This document shows, in pieces, positions 35,468 through 47,909 of a stretch of DNA of 64,000 nucleotides. Position numbers and translations under genes: made by a program. The DNA is taken from NCBI GenBank assembly GCA_035236585.1, contig CP141127.1, forward strand, positions 49,552,001 to 49,616,000, written 5' to 3'. The notes beneath the pieces were generated by a model that was not told where the DNA came from, did not search any database, and saw only the letters and a program-made list of their open reading frames with translations. Each line of letters opens with the position of its first letter. The stretch's first letter is position 1. The DNA is from Warburgia ugandensis (Eukaryota; Streptophyta; Magnoliopsida; Canellales; Canellaceae).

Positions 35468-38400
35468 TTTGACACCTTCGGTTTTCAAAATACTTTTTGA
35501 AAACTATTTCAAATTTAGGATATCCTTTGTTTGAAATTCATTTCAAAAATAAAACAATGAATTTTTAGTGTTTTTTTGAAAATTCAGAGTGTCATTTTTA
35601 CATAAAGCACAAGGATTTTATAGTGAAATGAGTGTCTCATTTCTACCAAAAATCTGGTAGAGTTTCCTTGTTTTTTGAACATATGTGCATTTGACGCATG
35701 CGTGCGGACACTTGATAAACCATACAAATAATTTTCATCGCTTTAAAAGAAACACACAAAAACTTATCACATCCCAGAACCTCCACTCATAACCATATCA
35801 CAACATATTCTATTAAATACAAATGAATCCACAACATGAAAGTAAATATACAATCGTATTCTCCACTAATCAAAAAGCTTATCTAAGATTGCAAGGCTCA
35901 CCATCTAGATGTCAAACATTCTTCATCTTTTGAAATTTTGAACTCCATAGCTACTCTCATGTTGACTTGGTTCATCTTTCTATTCTAGTTCTTCAAATAT
36001 TAGATATTGTAAACAATTACAATGCCTCAGCAAGCTTGCACTTGTGTAGGACAATAAGTAGCTATTTTGTCATGTAGTTCATGATTTACATAAATTAAGG
36101 TACTTTGAGTATTTATCATACCTAAATAGAACTCGTGGTGTTTTCAAATAGCTACATATGCCAAAATTGTGTTCTAAAATCATAAATCCTTGGAATGGGT
36201 TTGCATATGCAATTCAATACAATTGATGAATCTTATGACTTTCATGATTTCTAAAGTCATTTTACCTTATCTTTTTCATAAGGATTTAAGCATCCCAAGA
36301 TTTTATCATTTCATGAACATTTAATTGTACTAGCATCATTTAACATGAATAGACACATAAGCATTCCAAATTTATTCATATATAGTTCTTCAATTTTTTT
36401 CACCTTACATTATCATTCAAGATATCACTTTAAATGTCTAAGTTGTTTGCCATTCAATAGTTAAATGTACTTACAAAGAATGGGGTATCTATGGGGTATC
36501 TAACATTCTCATTATCATTTGTAAAAGTAGTCATCCAATAGCTTTCTCTTCATGAACATAATGTATTTTCATATGCAGGTATGAATCAGTATATAATCAT
36601 GTAGAATCACTCATAATGCTCAATTAATCTAACACCTTAGTAAATATGACCCAAGTAAAACTATTTGATTTAGAAGAATCAATATGTACCAAAATCCCAA
36701 TGGTAAAATCATTGGTTAAGTATATGGTCAAAGCACAATATTGATAAAAGATAAGGTCACTCAATAAGTTCAAAAAGCATACTATATACTCAAATTCCAA
36801 TTGTTAGCAAACCAGCATTTGATAAATCTGTAATTGGCAAAACCAAAATTTGTTTATGGTTTTCAAAAGCATAATCAATCAATTTGTCAGTGCAAATAGT
36901 TCTTTCTGTACCAAATCAAACTAAAATTGTAACTTTGAAAATTAGTCTCATACATGTGAGGTAAAAATCCATAAGGAAACACTGATTATCTCAAATCATT
37001 CATAATGTCTAAAAGAATTTGATAACTCTGCCAAACTAGTGTACTCAAAATAGATGAAGTCGAATCAAAGCGCATAGCCCTCAATCCAAAATGCACAATT
37101 CCATGCCCACATCGCTGTGAAAAACCAATCACTCCAATCACAATGGCATATAGTCCTTCCACTAGGGCCATTAGCGCATATCGTATTATCACTGGGATGA
37201 TTAGTGGCAAATCGTCCTCCGACTGGGACCATTAGTGGCATATCATCTTACCACCGGGACCATTAGTGGCAAATCATCATACCATCAAGACCATTAGTGG
37301 GATATCGTCCTACCACCAAGACTATTAGTTTGAACTCTCAAGAATGACTGACATGCCTGGCATGCTAACAACACACAGACACCTACACTCCTAGGGCCCT
37401 ACCATCACCCACTAGCGACCACTGTGGCCTCTACATTTGCTCATGGATACCTGCATGAACCATGACTCAACAAACCTCATGGGGTCTGCTCGGCTACCAC
37501 TTAGAGCACTTTCCCATGAGAAGGTACTACTACTGCCTACCTTCTCTATCACAGGGCTGGTATCATCTCATCTTAGATGTCAGTGGCCAACTACACCTCA
37601 TAGCACAAGTTCTCCCAAACTTATAGTAGCATGTAGCATGCCTACCTCCAAGTCTTGCTGCTACACTAGGTGCCAATCCTCTAGGTCTTATGGTACTCAT
37701 ACAGCACCTGCAGAATGATCAAGAGTTAGGACACTCCAAGAGTGACTACCCAAAGCATCGATAAAGTCCATGTCCACAAGGACTTACAGTTGCTTGTGGA
37801 GTGCTTACTTAAGTATCAACAAAACAGTATCTCTTAGGACTTACGGCCACTCGTAGAGTGCCTACTAGAAGCATGAATGAAATATATAATCATCAAGGCT
37901 TATAGCTGTTTGTAGAGCACCTGCCTAAGCATTGATAAATCCACATCTATAAGGAGTTACAACCATTTATAGAGCATGCCTGTCTAAACGTCGATAAAAT
38001 TAGAACTCATAACTCAAGAAAGAGTCCATATCTCACAGCTCACCATCCCACTAGTGGTGATTTTCCTAATGTTGATGAAAACAATGCCTTCAGCTCATAA
38101 CCAAATCCTTGAACCCCCATTGGTTCAATCACATAAGCCACAAATCGTGTAGGTGATGGAGTGTCATGCACTGCCATCTTAAGTTTGGTAAGGTGAATTA
38201 CTTTGTAACTATGCTATTAACCCATTGTGACATTTTTAAATGATCTTGTCCTATTTATGAAACCCATGGATCACAAGACCTTCTTACACAAATGTGTGCC
38301 TTCATTTTCATTTCAATACCTTATTACTTACATTTTAGGTCTTGATGTGTTTATTATTTTACCTCAATTTAACAATCCCTTAGTGCTACTTATGAGTTTA

Positions 38401-39245
38401 TTGCATTTAACAACTATCTTCTATTGTTCATTTTTCTAAAGCCACTAGTGATAATCAACTCATATTTGGTATAACTGGGTGCCCTCCTAAGTGCCATTCA
38501 GTGTCCTCTTGGTGTTGAGCTTCCACAACTTAGACTGTCAGCTATGCAATTTAATGCAAGCTACTTGAGGTATAATTATCTTGAGTTTTTGGAAAACTAT
38601 GGCATAGTTGCTAGTCACCTAAAGTTATACTTCAATTGAACATAGGTAGGCAAGACTAAAAGTAAATGATCACATCATACAAGTCTTAGCTTAGGGAGGG
38701 TTGTCCTTCAATTAAGTTATAGAAAATCTTATATAATAAGACTAAGTGGTTATAAAACTTTCCAAGTCCTAGCTAAAAAAACCTAAGAAAATGATTTATG
38801 GTACAAGGCCTTATGAAGCTTTGGTATAGTCTAAAACTTAGGTGGTTGTGCCTAAATGTATTAACATGTGAGGTTTCATTCATAGAACTACTTAGTTTTC
38901 CAATGTTGTAAAAAATTCTAACCTAAGGGCAATTTAGTAATCTCTCACCTTCTAAATAAATTACCTTCTTTCCCCTCCTTTTGTTTAGCACAAGGTTTGT
39001 TCTTATGTTGCTCAACATCTAGTGAATTATTCCATCAATAGGTTTTCATGACAATTTAAAAAGTAAGGATTTCCACATCACCTAGGGCAATTTGGTAATT
39101 CTTCACCTTCTACAAAAATTAGTTCTTGCCTCTCAATTTATTCCATTCAAAAGATTGTCTTAAATTATTTATATCATCAATAAGGAGGGTCATTAGTGAT
39201 ATTCACATTCCTAACTTGAAAATGTTTAAATTTTAAAGATTTTCA
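35468..39245 (-). mobile_element. A-family LTR piece, minus strand
   Basis: Reverse-complement homologue of about 17880-21284: it begins with the TGACACC-TTTTCAAAATACTTTTTG end block, holds the array module (37080-38070), the GTGTCATGCACTG block near 38170 and the AGGAGGGTCATTAGTGATATTCAC block near 39183, and stops near 39245, where the orientation flips. It is an old, diverged copy. Confidence 0.65.
37080..38070 (-). repeat. Array module in minus-strand A LTR
   Basis: About six units of the 31-base repeat (37141-37329: CATATCGTCCTACCACCAAGA type) followed by about five of the roughly 60-base units, ending with CTCACCATCCCACTAGTGGTG. Confidence 0.65.
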
Positions 39246-39309
39246 TTATGAAATTTCTAGAATTCCTTGTTAGTGCAATTTTTACACATAAAATTCTGGA
39301 GACTCAAAT

Positions 39310-39912
39310 TCTATTTGTGTATGATTAAATTGAGACATTGCAATTCCTTAAAAAATGTTTGATCTTATGCATGTTACTAAGACATAAGGGATTTGTGTTG
39401 ATACTATAATATTTGGAATGCCCTGAACAATATGAAATATTAATAAGTATATCAACAATAAAGTCAAGATTTTAGAGTAACTCTCAAGGTTTTTGAATTA
39501 TAGGAAGAACTAAGAGTAGCCGTAAGTCCTTATGAGTAGCCGTAAGTTCTTACAATACTTCGCAGCCACTCTATGAGTAGCCGTAAGTCCTTATGGATGT
39601 AAATTTGTTAATACTTAGACAAGCACTATGTCAGTAGCTGTAAGTCCTTGTGAATATGGATTTCATTGATGTTTTGGGAAATCACACTTGGAGTGTCCTA
39701 AGTCTCGAATCACTCGGTAGGTGCCTTACAAGTATTGTAAGAACTAGAGGCTTGCACGCCAAGTGCAGTAGTAAGACTTAAAGGCAGGCATGCTACATGC
39801 CATTGTATGTCCTAAAGACCCTTTGCTAAGAGGTGCAGTTGACCACCAACCTCTAAAATGATATTGATACCAGCTTTGTGATGGAGACAGTGGGTAGTAG
39901 GAGTACCTTCTT
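39310..39912 (+). mobile_element. A-family LTR piece, plus strand, left of LTR B
   Basis: Reverse-complement homologue of 60400-61110, ending in AGGAGTACCTTCTT where LTR B is inserted. The A LTR continues at 44280. The 65 bases at 39246-39309 are an unassigned junction between opposite orientations. Confidence 0.6.
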
Positions 39913-40294
39913 TGTAACAACCCCAAATTTTGTAAATATTATTTTGGGCGTTATTATGTGAAATTAGAATTTTGGAATATAATTGGAATTTTGACCCAAA
40001 GAAAATAAAATTTTATAGAAATAAAATTTGAGTAGAAACATGAATATTTGGAATGTACTTAAAAAATTGAGTTGAACGACATAAGGAACACTAAAATCGG
40101 AGTTCGGATGAATTTCACCCCAAAATTTCACTATTCCATGATTGAGTTATGAGTTTTCAAGAGATATATATTTTTATAAAAGTATAATTTAGAACTAAAA
40201 CTAAAATCATTAGATAGTACTCAAGAAATGGAATCCAACAAGCCAAAGAACACTGAAAACAGAGTTCGTATGAAGTTATGGGCCTTTGGAGTCA

Positions 40295-40316
40295 GGGGAA
40301 AATTGATATTGGCACC
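40295..40316 (+). promoter_or_regulatory. LTR dyad motif, B plus copy
   Basis: GGGGAAAATTGATATTGGCACC, read 5'-3' on the opposite strand from the G and D copies because this LTR is on the plus strand. Same position in the LTR as in 53452-57306. Confidence 0.5.
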
Positions 40317-40359
40317 CCCCCTCACATTGCAAACTCGACAACATGCCAGGTTTGGTCTG

Positions 40360-40361
<2 letters not shown>

Positions 40362-40438
<77 letters not shown>
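40362..40438. repeat. (TC)n microsatellite, about 38 units
   Basis: Uninterrupted dinucleotide run of 77 bases. The minus-strand B LTR has only a short TTTCC at this place (near 56800), so the tract grew in this copy. Confidence 0.95.
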
Positions 40439-40441
<3 letters not shown>

Positions 40442-43180
40442 CAGTCATCGTTGACAACTTCGCGCCCAACGCGACGGCTTAAGCACAGCTCACTGGTGAG
40501 ACCTAACCTTGGAGCTTGTTCGTTGCTCTTCTTCCCCTTGTTTTTGATCTTATCATTCCTTGCTGGAAAACCCAAAGCATTTCTTCCCATGAATCCCGGC
40601 GATCTCCGTTCACCATACACGCAGCCCTTTTTCTCGGGCACCCTTCCTAACACCAGTACCTCCCCTTTTGATCTCCTCAGATCCCAATGCTCGAGGCCAC
40701 AACCGAGATCTCTCCTCTCCGGCATGTGTAGCCATTTTTTTCAACTAATTTTCTTTCCTATCACCAATTTTTGACAAACACATTTGAGATCATCTTCTTC
40801 ATCTCTAGTCGCCTAGGCTGCCTTTCACCGATGCAACTCACTCCTCTCCCCAGGACAGACATTCTTTTCACTGGCAACCCGATTTTCTCCATTCTGATCG
40901 GATTCCTCCCTACGGCTGATCTGAATAGCCGTGAATATAGATCGCCAAAGGACAATGGTCTTTCTCCAATAAGGATCTTGGGCGAATATAGGTGCATGTG
41001 TGGAGGAAATTCGAAGAAAAAAAACCCCTTTCCCCTATGACTAAAAAACCCAATTTCACATAGGATCTCCAACCACGAGTCTCTCCTCTTTCCTTTCTCC
41101 CCTAACTCGACCCATTGGGGATCAACGTAGCTCGACTGACAGGCTATGCTAGTCTCAGTCCCTTCTTCCCTTATCTCTCTTCTGACCGGCGCTAGCCCAC
41201 ACCTGTCATTCTCCCTAGACCAGTGCAGCTCGACTGATAGGTTGTGCCAGTCCTTATACCCTCTTCCCCTACTCTTCTCTAATCAGTGTTGTCTAATCAG
41301 CATGCTAGTAGCCCAGTACCTATTCCCCTTCTCCTCCTTATTTGATGTGGTTTCAGGTAGTGATAGAGTCAATCAATGATGGGCAAGGGCCATCAGCCAC
41401 CACCTGAGACCCTTCCATTCAGACATTTACCAGCAACAACTAGCTGGCATACCTGTTTACCACTCGGTTCCCATTCCTTTCTGGCAACAAACCCGTTCAA
41501 GTGTGCCCAGATCCTTCCCCATCTCCTCCGTGTACCAAAACCCTGATCAGATTCTTGGGGCATGGCTGGGCCATGAATGACCGGCATGCTCAGACCCCGA
41601 CCACCTGAGTTTTTCAAATTTTTTTTCCCTCTTGTCTTCTGCAAGGCATAGCATGGCCAGACCTCCAGACCAGTCTGCTGGCGTGCCCAGATCAACCCCA
41701 TAGTCTCCCTCTCTATGATTATTCTCTATCGGGTCCAAGCAGAGGAACCCGACGATCACCGATGAATAGCACTGAGTTTTTGCTACCCACTTGTGTTTTT
41801 CAGTGGCTGAGATTGGACTGTGCCTAGTCTGGCCACCAGCCACCACCACCTTCATCATCCCTGCCATTGTCCTAAGCGTTCCCTGTCACTAAGACGACCC
41901 AGTTTAACCCTTGATTGTCAAACCTGGATTTTGAGCAATCTAGGAGGAGTTTTGGAAATTCGAAAGTACCCTCATGATTGTGACATGAGGAACAAAACCT
42001 GTCTTCCCCATTTGTGATCTGGGAAGATCCAACCATTGAATTTACCCGACCATTGATCGAAGGTCAGATCATCTGATTTGTGATGATCTGACTCCATTTT
42101 TCAAATCCAAATACTCTATCATGACCATTAGGAAGTGTAGATCAAGAATCTGATGAGAGATTTAGGTCAAAAGCTCTATTAGGGAAGATTTTGCTATCTT
42201 GATCAACGGTCGAGATCAATCAAGGATCTAGGTAAGGAAATTGATCAAGCTCTATGATCCTAATCAATTCTACCTATTCAATTAGACCATTCAATTAGAA
42301 ATTACTGATTAATTACTTGATTTGGAAAATTCAGGTGAAGAATAAGGACTAGATCAATATGGATATGTGAGACTTTTCAAGCATTGTCGATCAGCTAGTG
42401 GAAATGGCTAAACTCGCTACATGAGGTAGGTGGAGAATTAAGAAAGCATGTCATAATAGTAAGATGCAAGTTTTTTTAAACATGATCTTATTCTTATGAT
42501 AGATATATTGTCATTTAAATTGTGCATTTCATATGATATATGATGATGAAAAATGTTTACTTGTGAATGATGAAAATTTATGATTTGAAATGCTACATGA
42601 ATGACATGCTTATAATTGAACCCTACTGAATGGTATTAAAGGATACACATGGTTTGTTCTTAAAAATATCATAGCTGTCATTGTGATAAAAAGACATTTA
42701 TGGTACATGGGTACCATTACATCATATGTGATGTATGAGTCAAGGATTTTACATTACATCCTTAGTGGGTAATCACCTAATAAGTGAGGATGTTATGATT
42801 ATGATGAGATATTCATATATATATTATGGATAGGCAAGACGCCTGTATATTATTATTTTACATCTAGGCATGGTGGCCTAAGAGTTTTTGTTTTAGACAG
42901 GCATAGACCTAGGGATGCTATGCTAGGAGAGTAGTAGGGTTTGGCCACCTACTCTCTGAAATGTGATATATACAATGATACCGTGCCCTAAGAGAGGCAA
43001 AATGTCGGGTGGTACAATATGGGAAGGCCACCACTGTGATGGTCTGTCTACCCATATAGACAAGATGTAGATGATTTTCCACACTTAGTATCCGTGGAGT
43101 ATGAAAGCAGTTATCCAAGCGCGTTAATACGGATCAGACTGCAGCATAGTAGTCCTTGTATTGATGCACTATGGTGCGTA

Positions 43181-43293
43181 TATGATAGCATGATGACATG
43201 CATTTATGATGGCATGATGAGATGCCTTATATGATGATGGCATGATGAGATGCCTTTTATGATGATGGCATGATGAGATGCCTTTTATGATGT
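43181..43293 (+). repeat. 28-base tandem repeat in LTR B, about 4 units
   Basis: Unit GATGATGGCATGATGAGATG followed by CCTTTTAT. The same array in the other B LTR (54412-54600) has about seven units. Confidence 0.75.
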
Positions 43294-44279
43294 TACCAGC
43301 AGTGGCTGGAGTTTTATAAACCCCACATGGTAAGGGGTATATGTATGATACCCAGTATAGCCTGGGAATGAAAGTTATTAAACCTATGGACTATGTTCAT
43401 AACTTTGTATGACTTTTAACAATTTTAATATATATGATACAGTCCTATATGTATACGTTGGAGGGCATAATTTTATAAAAGTTTTCATATGGAAAGTGAA
43501 TGGGTATATATATTATGCAGAGTATGGTTCATAGAATTGGAGTATGGCATCATAGGAAAAATGATAATGATACATATTTAAAATACCAGTGAATTATATA
43601 TATTAAATATATCATGTAAAGTGTAATCTCTAAAATGTGATTATTATATTCATATGAAGAAGAAGAATTATAAATAGCTATTTTATCAATGACTTGCAGA
43701 TAATTGAATTATTAATGAAATTATTGAATTATGAACTATGTTGTAAACTTCATCCCATATAAGCATCATGATGAAATTGAATATTTTAATTGATGTAAAA
43801 TTCTTAATTCATATGTAATTAACGTGTTTTCTTAACTCTCCCCTACCAAGCATTGCTTGCTAAGATATTGTAAATGTTTTATGTTTACAATATCTCAGAT
43901 ACAGACATACAAGAGAAGACATACACAAGCAAAAGGAGTTCAACAGCCATACTTCTATGCTCAGGTATATATTTTGTTAAAGTTTTTGTATTGTGTAGCT
44001 AGTTATTTGGATTATGCTGCTTTTACATTTAGTATAATGATTATAAGGGCTGTGTATGTGAACCATTGGATGGGTCTTGTTGTTTCATAAAATCTATGTC
44101 TATCTTCTATGTAAACTATATTATGTATAGTATGGGAGTTGAGGTGACATCCGGGTTTTTGAAAAAATGAATTTCAAAGAACATGTTGTCCTCTGTTTTT
44201 GAATTTCTAAAAAAATATTGGTGCACCACCTTTCCAAAATAAATGCAAAATTTTTTTGGGAAAAACCTGAGGTGTCATA

Positions 44280-45165
44280 TGGGAAGTTCTTTAAGAGGTA
44301 GCTGGGTAGCCCCCATGAGGTCCAATGAGTCATGGTTCATACAAATATCCACGAGTAGATGTAGAGGTTACGGTAGTCACCAGTGGGTGATGGTAGGGCC
44401 CAGTGAGCATAGATGTCTTTGAGTTGTTAGCATACTAAGCATTTTAGTCATTCTTGAGAGTTTAGATCTTTGGTCCCTGGTGGTAGGATGATATGCCATT
44501 GATGGTCCTTGGTGGTAGAACGATATGCCATTGATGGTCCTTGGTGGTAGGACAATGTACCACTAATGGTCTCTAGTGGTAGGACAATGAGCCACTGATG
44601 GTCTCTTGTGTTAGGATGATATGCCATTGATAGTCCCTTGTGGTAGGTTGATATGCCACTAATGGTCATGGTGGAAGGATGATATATGCCCCTGATGGTC
44701 CTGGTGGTAGGACAATATGCTACTAATAGTCCCCGTGGTAGGATGATCTGCCACTGATGGTCCCTGATGGTAGGACTGTATACACCAATGTGATATGGAG
44801 CGATCAATTTTTCACAGCAATGTGGGCATGAATTTGTGTATTTAGAGTTTAGGGCTAGGAGCCTTAGTTTGACCTCATTTGTTTTGAGTATGTTGGTTTG
44901 ATAGACTTGTAAATTCTTTTGGACATTACTAATGATTTAAAACCACCAGTCTTTCCTCATGGATGTTCACCTCACATGTATGAGACTGATTTTCAGATTT
45001 GTGATTTTAGTTTGATTTGATGTAGAAAGAACTATTTGTGCTTATGAAATGATGAATATGATTTTGCAAATGATGAAAAGCTCTTAGTTTTATCAGATCA
45101 AAGATTTGTCAAATGGTGGTTTGCTGATGGCTAGGCTTTGAGCATATAGTGTACTCTAAATGGTC
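44280..45165 (+). mobile_element. A-family LTR piece, plus strand, right of LTR B
   Basis: Resumes the A LTR after LTR B (GGGAAGTTCTTTAAGAGGTAG, matching GAGGAAGTACTCTGAG near 19600), runs through a ten-unit 31-base array and on to CATATAGTGTACTCT, which matches about 20215-20235. There it meets an A piece in the opposite orientation. Confidence 0.65.
44471..44790 (+). repeat. 31-base tandem repeat, about 10 units
   Basis: Ten units of TGGTCC-TGGTGGTAGGA-GATATGCCACTGA with 2-6 differences each. It is the longest array of this type in the window (about 4-6 units in other A LTRs, one in C LTRs). Confidence 0.75.
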
Positions 45166-47642
45166 CCATGTTTAAAATTCTTTCCAAAAACAAAACAACA
45201 ACAAAAAAAAATTTGAAAGTTTTTCAAAAAATCTTAAGTGTTGTTTTTAAACAAAACATTGTTTTTATGCTAAAATGAGAGTCTCATTTTTGCTGAAAAT
45301 TTGACAGAGTTTCCTCTATTTTTCATACATATGTGCATTTTACGCATGCATGTGAAACACCATATAGATAATATAAATATTTTTTCTTTGCTTTAAAAAC
45401 AAATATACAAGACTTATCGCTTCCCAGAACTTCCAGTTACAACCATATCACAATACATTCTATTAAATACAATTGAATCCACAACATGAAATTAAATATA
45501 TATTTGAATTCTCCACTAAATTAGAAAGCTAATCTAAAGTTGCAAGGATCACCATTTGGATACTAGAAAATTTCCATCTTCTGAAATTTCAAAACTCCAC
45601 AACTACTCTAATGTTCGACATGTTCATCTTTCTATACTAATTCTTAAAATCTAAGGCATTATAAACAAGTACGATGTCTCGGCAAGCTTGTGCTTATGTA
45701 AGTGGAATAAGTAGCTATTATGTCATCTAGTTCATGATTTACATTATCAAAGCACAATGAGAAGATCTCATACTTAAACAAATTCCATGCTATTTTCAAA
45801 GTAGTCATGCTAAAATTATAAAATATTAGATCGTAGAATTATGGAATTCATTTACCTATGCATTTAGCCACAACATATAGTTCTTCAAGATCGTTCACCA
45901 CACATAAATTATTCAAGTTACCCCTATAAATATCTTTGTTGTTTGTCATTTGATAATTAAATCAACTTTCAAAGAGTGAGGTATTTAACTTCCTCATTAT
46001 CATGTGTAAAGGTAGCTATTTAACATCTTTTTTTTTCTTCACAAACCTAGTGCAATTTCATATGCTAGAATAAATTAGTATATGATCATGCAAAAATCAC
46101 CCATAATGCTCGAGTAATTTGCCACCTTAGCAAGCTAACCATGGTAAAAAATCAACATGAAATATAATACTAATGGCAAAGTCACTAGTGAGGTGTAAGC
46201 ATCAAAGCTCGATTTTGATAAAAGATGAAGACAATCGATAATATTAAAGAGTATACTATATGCACAAAGTCTGGTCATCACAAACCAAAGTTTGACAAAT
46301 CTTCGATATGGAAATACCAAAAGTTGTTCGTAATTTTCAAAGCATAGTCAATCAATTTATAAGTGTAAATAGCTCTTTTTACATCAAATCAAACTAAAAT
46401 CATAAATGTGAATGTAGGTCTCATACACATAAGGTGAAAATCCAAGATGAAAAACTAGGGATCTCAAATCATCTACAGTGTACAAAAGAATCTAATAAGT
46501 CTTCTAACTAGCATGTTCAGAACAGATAAAGTTGAACCAAGGCACATAGTCCTCAATACGAAATATACAAATCCATGCCCACATCACCGAGGAAAATTGA
46601 TTGCTCCAATCATGGTAGCACAGAGTCCCACCACTGGAGGAGGTTTAAACTCTTGAGAAATGACCCACATAACATCTACACATAGACACTTATGCTTAGA
46701 GGGCCCTCCTGTCACCTATTAGGGACCACCATGGCCTCTACATCTACTCGTGGATACCTGCACAAACCATGACTCATTGGACCTCATGTGGGCTACCTAG
46801 CTACCTCTCAGAGTACTTCTCCATGAGAATATGCTCCTATTGCCCACCATCTCCATCATAGGGCTAGTATCAATATCATTTTAGAGGTTAGTGGCCAACT
46901 ACATCTCCTAGCATAGGATCTCTAGGACTTATAGTAGCATATAGCACACCTACCTCCAAGTCCTACAATACTTGTAGAGCAACTGCCGAGCAATCTAAGA
47001 CTTAGGACACTCTAAGAGTAACTACCAAAATATCAATGAAATCCATATCCACAAGGACTTACAACTGCTCATGAAGTGCTTGCCTAAGCATAAAAAAATT
47101 AGCATCCATCAAGGCTTACGGCTACTCATAGTGCAACCTAAAACATCCACTAATCTACATTTGTGAGGACTTACGGCTACTCGTCGAGTGCCTGACCAAA
47201 TCATAAATCATACACATCACCAAAATTATTTCATGAAAAAGAAACCAATATTTCAAAGTTTTATGGCAAACCATTTAAATCTATTCATTTTCAACACATA
47301 TTCTCATGAAGTTGTAAAAACATATCTTCCTCAGCATTCAGTACATGCAGTCTTTATTCATATATTAGATAATGCTTTTTTAGTTCTCAAAATTATGCAT
47401 CCAATGCAATGATTATAAAAAATAAATCTTTACAAAATATCTTAAAAGCAGTTATCTCTAAGTGGACCATAGTTAAACTGGTCATAATGCCTTTATCAAT
47501 AAAGGCACTCATAATACAACTTAAGGTCATGGCACGTAAATATCAATTGCATGTCCATGGCATTTAGAGTATTCTTTCCTTGTTTAAATCCACCATACTT
47601 TGACCATAACATGCGGGTCACATTACTTGTATATTATCACTC
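45166..47642 (-). mobile_element. A-family LTR piece, minus strand
   Basis: Starts with a degraded end block, then TTTGACAGAGTTTCCT and GTGCATTTTACGCATGCATG as in 35650-35700, the AACCATATCACAA block, the array module (46560-47210) and sequence matching 60660-60850. It is cut at 47643 by the start of a C LTR. Confidence 0.6.
46560..47210 (-). repeat. Array module in minus-strand A LTR
   Basis: Units of about 60 bases (AAGGACTTACAACTGCTCATG, TTGCCTAAGCATAAAAAAAT) with only one 31-base unit near 46610. Confidence 0.55.
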
Positions 47643-47904
47643 CGTAACATTTTAGGTTTTCCAAACTTTTATTCATTTTAATTTGGAAAGCAGTGAAAAT
47701 TTCCTTATTTTCATAAAACAGGATCAAAGTGATATTATATATAAGCAGACTTGAAATTCATGAATTTCATCCTGGGTGTCACTAAGAAACCTTCACATAC
47801 AAGTAAAATAATAGTCATCTAACCTAAGAATGGCTAGAGACCTATGCCATACAATCTACCAAACAGTAACAATTAAAGTCATAGTTCATTTAATTAACTA
47901 AAGA

Positions 47905-47909
47905 CAATA
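47905..47909. other. Target site duplication, left, solo D LTR
   Basis: CAATA before the LTR; the right copy at 50633-50637 is CAATC, 4 of 5 bases equal. C copy 1 (near 11790) shows the unfilled site context. Confidence 0.6.

Larger units (their letters stand above)
39913..44279 (+). mobile_element. Solo LTR of family B, plus strand
   Basis: 4.37 kb, starts TGTAACAACCCC and ends GAGGTGTCATA, homologous over its whole length to the minus copy at 53452-57306. Both flanks are A-LTR array-module sequence. No gag or pol is attached, so it is a solo LTR left by LTR-LTR recombination. A clean 5-bp target duplication is not seen (TTCTT left, TGGGA right). Parts: two diverged copies of a GAGTTCG-ATGAA block (about 40090 and 40260), the dyad motif at 40295-40316, a (TC)n tract, a GC-richer pyrimidine-rich middle (40440-41900), and a 28-base tandem repeat near 43181-43293. 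ORFs across the TC tract are not genes. Confidence 0.75.

Noticed and set aside
40343-40774. 143- and 149-residue ORFs across the first (TC)n tract
   Set aside because: Half of each product is the Ser-Leu or Arg-Glu run of the dinucleotide repeat; the rest is LTR sequence that is not open in the other B copy.
44471-44790. Regular 31-base repeats that could suggest a CRISPR array
   Set aside because: Direct tandem units without spacers, in a plant LTR.
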